NCBI GenBank assembly: GCA_036444215.1 | Contig: JAZGAA010000022.1 | Span: 1 to 25,614 of the forward strand | Source of the DNA: CAJVXI01 sp036444215 | Lineage (GTDB): Bacteria > Patescibacteriota > Minisyncoccia > UBA6257 > UBA9933 | Reading direction: 5' to 3' | Length of the DNA: 25,614 nucleotides | In this document: positions 16,378-22,957 of the stretch, one piece after another | How the letters are laid out: each line of letters starts with the position of its first letter | Position numbering within the stretch: position 1 is the first letter of the stretch | Translations under genes and position numbers: made by a program | Notes under the pieces: model-generated | Told to the model about the DNA's origin: nothing | The model's input: only the letters and a program-made list of their open reading frames with translations | Databases searched by the model: none

Positions 16378-16420
16378 AATTTAATTATATCACAAATCAT
16401 AATTTAATTATGTCACAAAT
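16375..16420 (-). promoter_or_regulatory. Tandemly duplicated 23-bp promoter/start unit of the surface-protein gene
   Basis: Two 23-base copies (16375-16397 and 16398-16420) differ at one base. Each ends in an ATG; only the downstream one opens the prepilin frame, because the upstream ATG runs into TGA after 9 codons. The downstream copy reads TGATATAAT, an extended -10, whose last base is 6 bases before the ATG. That spacing would give a leaderless or nearly leaderless mRNA. The upstream copy overlaps the tsaD stop and has CATAAT instead. Confidence 0.65.
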
Positions 16421-17573
16421 TTAAATTAGATTGAGCTGTAAGTTTGCCACGTACTAAAGCGGAGCTTTTAGTGTGGGGTCGGCGTTTTTTCTTCCTGCCA
16501 GCAATGCTTCGCCCGCCAGCAACACTTCGTGTAGCGATGCGGGCTGGCAACGCGAGGCAGGCGGGTTGCAAGAAATTAATATATCCTGCCGCGGCAACCA
16601 TAGCTGCGTTGTCGCCGCAAAAAGAGGAAGGAGGAAAGTGAAAAGAGGAAAGCGGGAAACGATTTTTAATTTCTCTTTTAAATTGTTTTTGGAGAGTTTT
16701 ATTTACTGCAACTCCGCCGGAAATTAAAATTGATTTTGCTTTGAATTCTTTAGCTAGCCGAAGAGTTTTTGAAATTAAAACGTCAAAAGCCGCTGCCTGA
16801 AAAGAAGCGGCGATATTAGCTTTTAGTTTATAGCTTTTAGTTTTTAGTTTATTATCTCTAAGATAATACAAAACAGAAGTTTTTAATCCGGAAAAACTGA
16901 AATCATAGTTTTTTTGATTTAACATTGGCCTAGGAAATTCAATTTCTGAATTGCCGAGTTTTGCGAGCTTTTCTATTTCCGGGCCGCCTGGATAGGGAAG
17001 ATTTAACATGCGCGCCACTTTATCAAAGGCCTCACCAACTGCGTCATCTCTTGTTTCACCTAATTTTTTCCAACTAGTTAGATTTTTCATTAAAAGCAGA
17101 ATTGTATGCCCTCCGCTTATAATTAGACTTACAGCAGGATATAGAATATTGGATTTTCCGCCTGAGGCGGATATGCCTTTGGCGGAAGGATTTAGGAGAT
17201 TTGAATACAAGTGTCCCTCTAGATGATTAACGCCGATAAGCGGTTTATTCCATTTTTTTGCCAAATCTTCTGCAAAATTTATTCCAACCCAAAGACAAGG
17301 CTCTAGGCCTGGGCCGACGGTTACAGTAATTAAATCAGTTTTTAGTTTACAGTTTTTAGTTTTTAGTATTTTATTAAAAAGAATTGGTAAATTTTTGAGG
17401 TGTTCGCGTTTTGCTAAATTTGGAACTATCCCGCCGAACGGCTGATGAACTTTAATTTGCGAAGCCACTAAATTTTTCAAAATCTTAAAGCAGGGATTTT
17501 TTAGATCACCTTTTGCCTCTATGAGAGCGATAGCTGTCTCATCACAAGAAGTTTCAATAGCGAGAATTCTCAT
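16413..17573 (-). CDS. tsaD: tRNA N6-adenosine threonylcarbamoyltransferase TsaD
   Basis: TsaD transfers the threonylcarbamoyl group to A37 of tRNAs reading ANN codons. The 386-residue protein starts with the canonical MRILAIETSCDET. It shows HLEGH (His117, His121 metal ligands), VSLIISGGHT, ETRDDAVGEAFDKVA, FSFSGLKTS, SILISGGVAVN and GDNAAM (Asp321, third metal ligand). Repeats have invaded it heavily: residues 128-141 come from a palindrome, 69-79 and 240-251 from the same CTAAAAACT word repeat in the same frame (LKTKNCKLKT and LKTKSYKLKA). The C-terminus after about 335 is a composite palindrome plus a basic tail. The ATG lies one base after the 3' end of tRNA-Ala, so the mRNA leader is the tRNA itself. 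Confidence 0.96.
   Translation of the reverse strand: MRILAIETSCDETAIALIEAKGDLKNPCFKILKNLVASQIKVHQPFGGIVPNLAKREHLKNLPILFNKILKTKNCKLKTDLITVTVGPGLEPCLWVGINFAEDLAKKWNKPLIGVNHLEGHLYSNLLNPSAKGISASGGKSNILYPAVSLIISGGHTILLLMKNLTSWKKLGETRDDAVGEAFDKVARMLNLPYPGGPEIEKLAKLGNSEIEFPRPMLNQKNYDFSFSGLKTSVLYYLRDNKLKTKSYKLKANIAASFQAAAFDVLISKTLRLAKEFKAKSILISGGVAVNKTLQKQFKREIKNRFPLSSFHFPPSSFCGDNAAMVAAAGYINFLQPACLALPARIATRSVAGGRSIAGRKKKRRPHTKSSALVRGKLTAQSNLNL
16494..16565. repeat. Composite palindromic element forming the TsaD C-terminus
   Basis: CCTGCC (16494-16499) and GGCAGG (16556-16561) flank a nested element (16512-16550) whose stems are GCCAGC/GCTGGC and ACAC/GTGT. It is read in frame as PACLALPARIATRSVAGG and SIAGR. 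The nested part is homologous to mltG 12770-12808. The extension lies outside the conserved TsaD fold. Confidence 0.85.
16821..16851. repeat. CTAAAAACT-type word repeat in tsaD (copy 1)
   Basis: Reads as KLKTKSYKLKA on the minus strand. The same words occur at 17337-17370 in the same gene and frame, and between cca and tRNA-Arg at 24441-24479. Confidence 0.65.
17157..17186. repeat. In-frame palindromic element in tsaD
   Basis: TCCGCC (17157-17162) and GGCGGA (17181-17186) enclose a second stem AGGC/GCCT around GGATAT. It encodes SAKGISASGGK between HLYSNLL and YPAVSLIISGG, a variable surface loop in TsaD. Confidence 0.85.
17337..17370. repeat. CTAAAAACT-type word repeat in tsaD (copy 2)
   Basis: Reads as ILKTKNCKLKT on the minus strand, in the same frame as the copy at 16821-16851. 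Confidence 0.65.
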
Positions 17574-17574
17574 T

Positions 17575-17645
17575 TGGACTCGAGGAGAATCGAACTCCTA
17601 TCTGTGCAATGCGAATGCACTGTTTTACCACTAAACTACGAGCCC
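17575..17645 (-). tRNA. tRNA-Ala(CGC)
   Basis: A 71-base cloverleaf read on the minus strand. The acceptor GGGCTCG/CGAGTCC contains the G3-U70 wobble pair that is the alanine identity element. The D loop AGTGGTA is normal; the anticodon stem GTGCA/TGCAC with loop TTCGCAT gives anticodon CGC (codon GCG). The T arm is AGGAG-TTCGATT-CTCCT and the discriminator is A at 17575. No CCA is encoded. A TAAAAT 8 bases upstream may be its -10. One base separates it from the tsaD ATG. Confidence 0.95.
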
Positions 17646-17672
17646 GTTAAGTTATTTTAACAGATTAGACGT

Positions 17673-17708
17673 TAAATAAAAAAGCCCCGGAGAAGTAAAT
17701 CTAGGGCT
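17673..17708 (-). terminator. Intrinsic terminator of the small Cys-protein unit
   Basis: On the minus strand AGCCC (17708-17704) pairs with GGGCT (17687-17683), followed by TTTTTTATTT (to about 17673). It separates the small Cys-rich unit from tRNA-Ala/tsaD. Confidence 0.8.
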
Positions 17709-17728
17709 ATTTTTGAAACATTACTTGA

Positions 17729-17893
17729 TTATTTAACATGAGGGCAATCAGCGTAGGGACAGGTTTTTGCCTTTTCACAAATATTATTATCATCAAACCA
17801 ATAAAAATCTTTCTCGTTCTTCCATCATCTTTTTAACTTTTTTAACTGTGCGATATATATTGTTTTTATGCCTGTAGTTGTTCCTAAAGACAT
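17729..17893 (-). pseudogene. Cys-rich microprotein interrupted by an in-frame TGA
   Basis: A strong SD (AAAGGAGG) precedes the ATG at 17893. The frame gives MSLGTTTGIKTIYIAQLKKLKR, a TGA at 17825-17827, then continues open to TAA at 17729: it includes DFYWFDDNNICEKAKTC and PYADCPHVK, with Cys spaced C-x5-C-x4-C-P-H, a plausible small metal site. The full length would be 54 residues plus the TGA. An alternative reading has two compensating single-base shifts, at the TTT near 17886 and the T5 run near 17805; it would give a basic middle (KKVKKMMEERERF) joined to YWFDD. So either a nonsense mutation, a frameshift pair, or genuine TGA readthrough. TGA is used as a normal stop in rpsR, tsaD and cca here, so genome-wide recoding is unlikely. 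I do not recognise the family. It is 42 bases downstream of the next small gene. Confidence 0.5.
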
Positions 17894-17935
17894 ACTATTT
17901 CCTCCTTTTGGTTTAAAAAATATTTTAAGTTTTTT

Positions 17936-18196
17936 TTACGTTTCTAATTTCTGACTTTTAATCCAAAGAAAACAACCGTTAAGAATTCTAAATTTCATTT
18001 GTCTTTGGCATTTTTCGCAAGTTGCAAGCACCGATGTGTCAGGTTTTATATTGAAATAATATTGAATTTCGTCATTATCCTGCACACGAGTTTTTACAGA
18101 TACTAATTCACCACATTTATAAGCACAAGACAAAAATATTTCTTTTTCTGCCACATTTTTTACTAAACCCTTATTTTCTTTTTTTGTCGTTGCCAT
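17936..18196 (-). CDS. Small zinc-ribbon-like protein of unknown function
   Basis: An 86-residue protein with an excellent SD (AGGAGG, 5 bases before the ATG). After a charged N-terminus, Cys24-x3-Cys28 (CAYKC) and Cys60-x2-Cys63 (CEKC) form a likely four-Cys zinc site on strands IFLSCAYKCGELVSVKTRV and TSVLATCEKCQRQMKFRIL; Cys75 is extra. The layout suggests a zinc ribbon, perhaps nucleic-acid or protein binding, but I cannot name a family. It is the first gene of a short unit with its own consensus-like promoter (18242-18270), followed by the interrupted Cys microprotein and a terminator. The strong SD sets this unit apart from the SD-less core genes. It lies downstream of copA, so a metal-related role is conceivable but untested. 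Confidence 0.8.
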   Translation of the reverse strand: MATTKKENKGLVKNVAEKEIFLSCAYKCGELVSVKTRVQDNDEIQYYFNIKPDTSVLATCEKCQRQMKFRILNGCFLWIKSQKLET

Positions 18197-18241
18197 GAAC
18201 GCCTCCTATGTTGTTATTTATTTTAAAGTCCTTTGATTATC

Positions 18242-18270
18242 ATATTATAATAAAAAACTGAAAATGTCAA
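18242..18270 (-). promoter_or_regulatory. Strong sigma70-type promoter of the zinc-ribbon unit
   Basis: On the minus strand TTGACA (18270-18265), a 17-base spacer and TAATAT (18247-18242); an overlapping TATAAT (18249-18244) gives a 15-base spacer. The start codon is about 46 bases downstream. Confidence 0.75.
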
Positions 18271-18275
18271 ATTTT

Positions 18276-20228
18276 CTAGTTGTTTCCACGACCAATTCGT
18301 AAACTATTTAAAACCACCGAAACCGAGCTGAACGACATTGCCGCGGCGGCAATTACCGGATTTAAAAGTCCGATGGCTGCTAAAGGAATAGCCGCGGCAT
18401 TATAGAAAAACGCCCAAAATAAATTTTGCTTGATAATATTAAATGTTTTTTTGGAAAGTTTTATTGCTTCAACAACTTTTTCCAGATTATTTTGGATAAG
18501 AATTATATCACCTGATTCTTTAGCAATATCAGTTGCGCTTCCTACGGCAATTCCCAGGTCTGCCTGCACCAAAGAAGGCGCGTCATTAATGCCATCGCCG
18601 ACAAATACCACTTTTTCGCCTTTATTTTGAAGTTTTTTTATCGCAGCTGATTTTTCCGAAGGAAGGACTTCTGCCAGAATTTTTTCAACGCCTAATTCTT
18701 TGGCGATAAAATCAGCGGTTTTTTTATTGTCCCCGGTGATTATTATTGTTTTCAACCCCATCTTTCTTATTTTTTCAACAACCTTTTTTGATTCATTACG
18801 CAGTTCATCAGCAATTAAAATAGCGCCAATAACATTTTTTTCCTGAGCTACAAAAAGCCAGGTGCCGACGCCCAATGATTCATCCGTTAAAATTTTCTCT
18901 ATCCAATTCAAATTTAAATTATTATCAGCCAGTAATTTTTTATTGCCAAGTAAAATATCTGTATTTTCTGGCGATATTCTGGCTGACAGTCCTTTTCCCT
19001 CAATTTCCCTAAAATTTTCAATCTTACGAATCTTACGAAGTTGAACTTCGTAAGATTGGGAGATGGCGCGGGAAAGCGGGTGTTCGGAATTTTGAGCTAA
19101 AGAAGAGGCGATTTCTAATACTTTTTCTTGACCGAAATTATATTCGGGATTGGGAATAATTTTTTGGACAATTGGTTTTCCTTTAGTTAGGGTCCCAGTT
19201 TTATCAAAGACAACGGTTGTAATATTTTTGGCTTTTTCAAAACTTTCGCCGTTCTTAATTAAAATTCCGTTCTTGGAGCCTTTTCCGGTGCCGACCATTA
19301 TGGCGGTTGGGGTGGCTAATCCCAAAGCGCAAGGACAAGCGATTATTAGAACTGCCACTGCACTAATAAGTGCAATTGAAACATCTTTTGCTATAAGCAA
19401 CCAAATAATAAAAGTAATAACGGCAATTAGTATTACTATTGGAACAAAAATTCCAGAAATTTTATCAGCCAGTTTTTGAATCGGCGCCTTGCTCATTTGG
19501 GCTCCCTGGACGGTTTTAATAATCTGCGCCAAGGCCGTAGCTTCACCGATTTGGAGAACTTTAATTTTCAAAACACCATCTTGATTAATGGTAGCGCCGA
19601 AAACTTTTGAATTGATTTTCTTTTCTACTGGTAAACTTTCACCGGTTAGCATTGATTCATCCACATTTGAATATCCTTCAATAACTTCTCCGTCAAGCGG
19701 AATTTTTTCACCCGGTTTTACCAGTAAAATATCGTTAATTTTGATTTCATTAACGTCAACTTCTTTTTCTTGATTATTTGTTATAAGGAGAGCTTTTTTA
19801 GTTCCTAATTCTAGAAGCTTTTTCATTGCTTCACTGGCTCTGCCTGTGCTTTTGGCTTCAAAATATTTTCCTAACAAAATTAGAGTAATAATAATTGCCG
19901 CTGTTTCAAAATACACTGGTTTACTATTATACATAGCATACATACTATAAATATAAGCTGATAAAGTTCCCATTGATATCAAAGTATCCATATTAGCCTG
20001 GAATTTTTTCAATAACATCCAAGTCATCTTATGAAACCGCCAGCCAAAGACAAAAACAACCACAAAAGACAAAACCGCAAAAATCCATGGTTCAATTTCA
20101 TAAACCATTCCAACCAAAAGCGGAACAGTTAAAATGGCTGAATATAAAAACAACCGTAAATTCTTTTTAGAATTTTCCTGTCCGTGTTTGTGGCCATTAG
20201 TTCCGCAAGAAGAACAAGTTTCTTTCAT
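18276..20228 (-). CDS. copA: Copper-exporting P1B-type ATPase (CopA-like) without HMA domain
   Basis: P1B-1 ATPases pump Cu(I) out of the cytoplasm. The 650-residue chain has eight likely membrane helices. It shows TGES (195-198), the CPC ion site (298-300), DKTGT with phosphorylated Asp342, the HP motif (383-384) and GDGIND (544-549). The helix signatures N602-x6-YN-x4-P and M631-x2-SS specify copper(I). The usual N-terminal HMA metal-binding domain is absent; instead a short Cys/His tag CSSCGTNGHKHG (5-16) may bind metal. A perfect palindrome (19029-19057) codes VQLRKIRKI in the nucleotide-binding domain, between the HP helix and the GKGLSA block. It follows glmS by 11 bases with no SD and may share its transcript, an unusual pairing. 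No copper regulator or chaperone is visible. Confidence 0.93.
   Translation of the reverse strand: MKETCSSCGTNGHKHGQENSKKNLRLFLYSAILTVPLLVGMVYEIEPWIFAVLSFVVVFVFGWRFHKMTWMLLKKFQANMDTLISMGTLSAYIYSMYAMYNSKPVYFETAAIIITLILLGKYFEAKSTGRASEAMKKLLELGTKKALLITNNQEKEVDVNEIKINDILLVKPGEKIPLDGEVIEGYSNVDESMLTGESLPVEKKINSKVFGATINQDGVLKIKVLQIGEATALAQIIKTVQGAQMSKAPIQKLADKISGIFVPIVILIAVITFIIWLLIAKDVSIALISAVAVLIIACPCALGLATPTAIMVGTGKGSKNGILIKNGESFEKAKNITTVVFDKTGTLTKGKPIVQKIIPNPEYNFGQEKVLEIASSLAQNSEHPLSRAISQSYEVQLRKIRKIENFREIEGKGLSARISPENTDILLGNKKLLADNNLNLNWIEKILTDESLGVGTWLFVAQEKNVIGAILIADELRNESKKVVEKIRKMGLKTIIITGDNKKTADFIAKELGVEKILAEVLPSEKSAAIKKLQNKGEKVVFVGDGINDAPSLVQADLGIAVGSATDIAKESGDIILIQNNLEKVVEAIKLSKKTFNIIKQNLFWAFFYNAAAIPLAAIGLLNPVIAAAAMSFSSVSVVLNSLRIGRGNN
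19029..19057. repeat. In-frame perfect palindrome in copA
   Basis: AATCTTACGAAGTT (19029-19042) and AACTTCGTAAGATT (19044-19057) are exact inverse arms around one G. A direct repeat ATCTTACGA x2 (19021-19038) overlaps its left arm. It is read in frame. Confidence 0.9.
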
Positions 20229-20239
20229 TGTTTATTATA

Positions 20240-22069
20240 TTATTCCACAGTAACGCTTTTAGCCAAGTTGCGAGGTTTATCAACGTCGCGGCCAGCTAAG
20301 ACAGCGCAATAATAAGCAAAAAGCTGCAAGGATATTACTGATAAAATAGGCGTAAGCATCTCTAATGTTTTGGGTATATAAATTATATCATTAGTTAGTT
20401 TCTTTATCTCTTTATTCCCCTTGGTGGTTAAGGTCAAAATCGGTCCTTGCCTAGTTTTAATTTCTTCTAAATTTGAAATCATTTTTTCATAAACGCTGTC
20501 TAAGGGAACAATTCCAAAGGTGGGAAAATTTTTATCAATTAAAGCAATAGGGCCGTGCTTCATTTCGCCGGCTCCATAACCTTCGGCATGAATATAGGAA
20601 ATTTCTTTCAGTTTCAAAGCTCCCTCCAAGGCAATAGGATAATTATATTTACGACCAAGAAATAGAAAATTATTAAACTTGTAATATTTTTTGGCTAATT
20701 TTCTTATTATTGACGATTGTTTTAAAATATCTTCAACTAAATCCGGAATACGTTTTATCTCATTGGCAATCCGTTTTCCCATAACCAAAGACATATTTCT
20801 TTGCCTGCCCAAAAACAAAGTAAGCAGAGCCAAAATAATAAGCTGGGAAGTAAATGCCTTGGTTGAGGCCACTCCGATTTCCGGACCAATGTGATTATAA
20901 ATTCCCGCATCGGTTTCTCGGGCGATTGACGAACCAACAACATTAACAATCCCCAGAGTTAAAACGCCTTTTCTTTTTGCTTCTTGTAAAGCGGCTAATG
21001 TATCAGCAGTTTCACCTGATTGAGAAATACAAAGCAGGGCGGTTTTTTGGTCTAAAATCGGTTTACGATAACGAAATTCAGAAGCGTATTCCACTTCGGT
21101 TGGTACTCCGGCGTATTCTTCCAACATATATTTTCCCACCACACCGGCTAAATAAGCAGTGCCGCAGCCAACAATAATTAATCTTTTAATTTTCCTTAAT
21201 TTATCCTGGACGTTTTCCAGTCCACCCAACTTAGCCAGCCCGTCTTTTTCGATAAGCCGACCGGTTATTGAATTTTTTAGAGATTCCGGCTGTTCAAAAA
21301 TTTCTTTCAGCATAAAATGAGGATAACCGGCTTTTTGAGCTTCTTTTAAATCCCATTCCAGAGTTTCTGTTTTCTTTAATAATTTTTCTCTTGTTAGATT
21401 GGTAAAATTAACGCCAGTTGGCGTTATAATCGCTATTTCCCCGTCATTTAAATAAATTACTTTTTTGGTATGATTTAGAACTGCCGAGGCATCAGATGCA
21501 ACAATATATTCATTTTGCCCAAGTCCGATTAAAATTGGCGAAAAATTTCTGGCAATTACAATTTTTTCAGGGTCATCTTGGCTGATAATTACCAAACCGT
21601 AAGTTCCTTTAACGAATTTCAGGGCTTTAATCGTTGCCTCTTCCAGATTTCCCTGGAAAAATTTTTCAATTAAGTGAACGAGAACTTCAGTATCGGTTTC
21701 CGAAGAAAACTTATGCCCTTCATGGATTAGCTTTTCTTTTAATTCTTGATAATTTTCAATGATGCCGTTATGAACCAAGAAAATATTTTTTTTGCAGTCA
21801 TAATGGGGGTGAGTATTAATTTGACTGACTTTTCCATGAGTTGCCCAGCGTGAATGGGCGATGCCTAAATTTCCTTCAGGAATCTTTTTTGTCAGCATTT
21901 TCTCCAATTCTTCAACCTTACCTACTTTTCTGATAAGTTTTATTTTTTTATTTTTATCAATCGTAACTAAACCGGCTGAATCATAACCGCGATATTCAAG
22001 CAGCCGCAATCCGTCAATTAAAACTGGAGCAGCCTTTTTATTGCCTAAATAACCAATAATACCGCACAT
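20240..22069 (-). CDS. glmS: Glutamine--fructose-6-phosphate aminotransferase (isomerizing)
   Basis: GlmS makes glucosamine-6-phosphate, the first committed step to UDP-GlcNAc and peptidoglycan. Translation must start at MCGIIGYLG (ATG at 22069), because Cys2 becomes the N-terminal nucleophile; upstream in-frame starts lie inside tRNA-Pro and are rejected. The 609-residue protein has the glutaminase domain (1-230; RWATHG at 74-79, HNGIIENY at 100-107). Two SIS sugar-binding domains follow (about 290-425 with CGTAYLAG and SQSGETADT; about 455-600 with Glu489 and His505 in LKEISYIHAEG and GEMKHGP). The C-terminus is NLAKSVTVE with Lys604. The ATG is one base from the tRNA-Pro 3' end, so the tRNA serves as leader. 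No glmS ribozyme is apparent. Confidence 0.98.
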   Translation of the reverse strand: MCGIIGYLGNKKAAPVLIDGLRLLEYRGYDSAGLVTIDKNKKIKLIRKVGKVEELEKMLTKKIPEGNLGIAHSRWATHGKVSQINTHPHYDCKKNIFLVHNGIIENYQELKEKLIHEGHKFSSETDTEVLVHLIEKFFQGNLEEATIKALKFVKGTYGLVIISQDDPEKIVIARNFSPILIGLGQNEYIVASDASAVLNHTKKVIYLNDGEIAIITPTGVNFTNLTREKLLKKTETLEWDLKEAQKAGYPHFMLKEIFEQPESLKNSITGRLIEKDGLAKLGGLENVQDKLRKIKRLIIVGCGTAYLAGVVGKYMLEEYAGVPTEVEYASEFRYRKPILDQKTALLCISQSGETADTLAALQEAKRKGVLTLGIVNVVGSSIARETDAGIYNHIGPEIGVASTKAFTSQLIILALLTLFLGRQRNMSLVMGKRIANEIKRIPDLVEDILKQSSIIRKLAKKYYKFNNFLFLGRKYNYPIALEGALKLKEISYIHAEGYGAGEMKHGPIALIDKNFPTFGIVPLDSVYEKMISNLEEIKTRQGPILTLTTKGNKEIKKLTNDIIYIPKTLEMLTPILSVISLQLFAYYCAVLAGRDVDKPRNLAKSVTVE

Positions 22070-22070
22070 G

Positions 22071-22141
22071 TCGGGATGCCGGGAATCGAACCCGGATTTT
22101 ACCCTCCCGAAGGGCATATACTACCACTATACTACATCCCG
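22071..22141 (-). tRNA. tRNA-Pro(CGG)
   Basis: A 71-base cloverleaf on the minus strand. The acceptor CGGGATG/CATCCCG has the C1-G72 start typical of bacterial tRNA-Pro. The D loop is AGTGGTA, the anticodon stem TGCCC/GGGTA has loop TTCGGGA, giving anticodon CGG with G37 (codon CCG), and the T loop is TTCGATT. The discriminator is A at 22071 with no CCA. It is wedged between murI (3 bases away) and glmS (1 base away). Confidence 0.95.
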
Positions 22142-22144
22142 TAC

Positions 22145-22957
22145 TTAAAATAATTCAGTTAATTTTATTTCAATTTGTTCTCCGTAAAATAATTTTGATA
22201 AATATTTTATTCGTTCTGAATCCTCTGTGGTGAAAAATATTTTTTCGCCGCCTTTCGCGAGCGTTTTTTCAACTTTTGGATGTCGGGCGAAATAATCTTT
22301 CAATTTTTCAGCAATAATTGGTCCCTGTGAAACCACTTTAACATTTTTTGGCAGATGTTTTTTGATTTTATCTTCAATAATCGCATAATGGGTACACCCT
22401 AAAATAATAGTATCAATTTTCCTGCTTTTTTGGAAAAGTTCATTCAAGTATTTTTTAATTATTAAATCTAAATCATTCCCATTAATTTTCCCGGATTCAA
22501 TAATTGGCACTAAAAGTTGGCAGGCCTGCTGAAAAACCTTGATTTCATGGTTAATTTTATTGATTTCTTTTGGATAAGACAAAGAATCAACAGTTGCTTC
22601 AGTGGCTAAAACGCCAATTTTTTTTGATGAAGTGAAATTATTTATTTCTTCGGCAGTAGGAATGATAATGCCCAAGACATTTTTATTCGGAAAATGTTTT
22701 AGCAGGAATTCCTGTTGGATTTTTCTTAAAGCAGAACTTGAAGAAGTATTGCAGGCAAGAATTACCAAATTAGCGCCTTTTTCAAATAAATTTTTTACTC
22801 CTTGAAGTGTAAATTGATAAATTGTTTCTTGATTTCTTGAGCCATAAGGAGTTCGCGCGTTATCGCTTAAATAGATATAAGAATATTGCGGCAGAAGTTT
22901 AATTACTTCTTTTAAGATTGTTAGTCCGCCAAGACCTGAGTCAAAGAAACCAATCAT
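22145..22957 (-). CDS. murI: Glutamate racemase
   Basis: MurI converts L- to D-glutamate for peptidoglycan stem peptides. The 270-residue protein has the family start MIGFFDSGLGGLTIL with catalytic-region Asp6-Ser7, and YLSDNARTPYGSR (29-41). The two catalytic cysteines lie in ILACNTSSS (Cys69) and ILGCTHY (Cys188). Length and order are normal. Its ATG overlaps the cca stop in an ATGA, and its stop is 3 bases before tRNA-Pro. The run cca-murI-tRNA-Pro-glmS is therefore probably one transcript supplying cell-wall precursors, from which the tRNA must be excised. No SD is seen beyond coupling to cca. Confidence 0.96.
   Translation of the reverse strand: MIGFFDSGLGGLTILKEVIKLLPQYSYIYLSDNARTPYGSRNQETIYQFTLQGVKNLFEKGANLVILACNTSSSSALRKIQQEFLLKHFPNKNVLGIIIPTAEEINNFTSSKKIGVLATEATVDSLSYPKEINKINHEIKVFQQACQLLVPIIESGKINGNDLDLIIKKYLNELFQKSRKIDTIILGCTHYAIIEDKIKKHLPKNVKVVSQGPIIAEKLKDYFARHPKVEKTLAKGGEKIFFTTEDSERIKYLSKLFYGEQIEIKLTELF

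Noticed and set aside
16444..16727. Plus-strand frames over the 3' part of tsaD
   Set aside because: Shadows of tsaD created by the GC-rich palindromes; no start signals.
17825..17827. Genome-wide recoding of TGA to an amino acid (as in SR1/Gracilibacteria)
   Set aside because: TGA serves as the normal stop of rpsR (ATGA overlap), tsaD and cca (ATGA overlap) in this window.
21410..21425. Palindrome AACGCCAGTTGGCGTT in glmS
   Set aside because: Short (7-base arms), in a loop region without an obvious insertion relative to GlmS homologues; may be chance.
22070..22117. Upstream in-frame start that would lengthen GlmS by 16 residues
   Set aside because: It lies inside tRNA-Pro, and GlmS needs Cys as residue 2 (after Met removal) for its glutaminase reaction.
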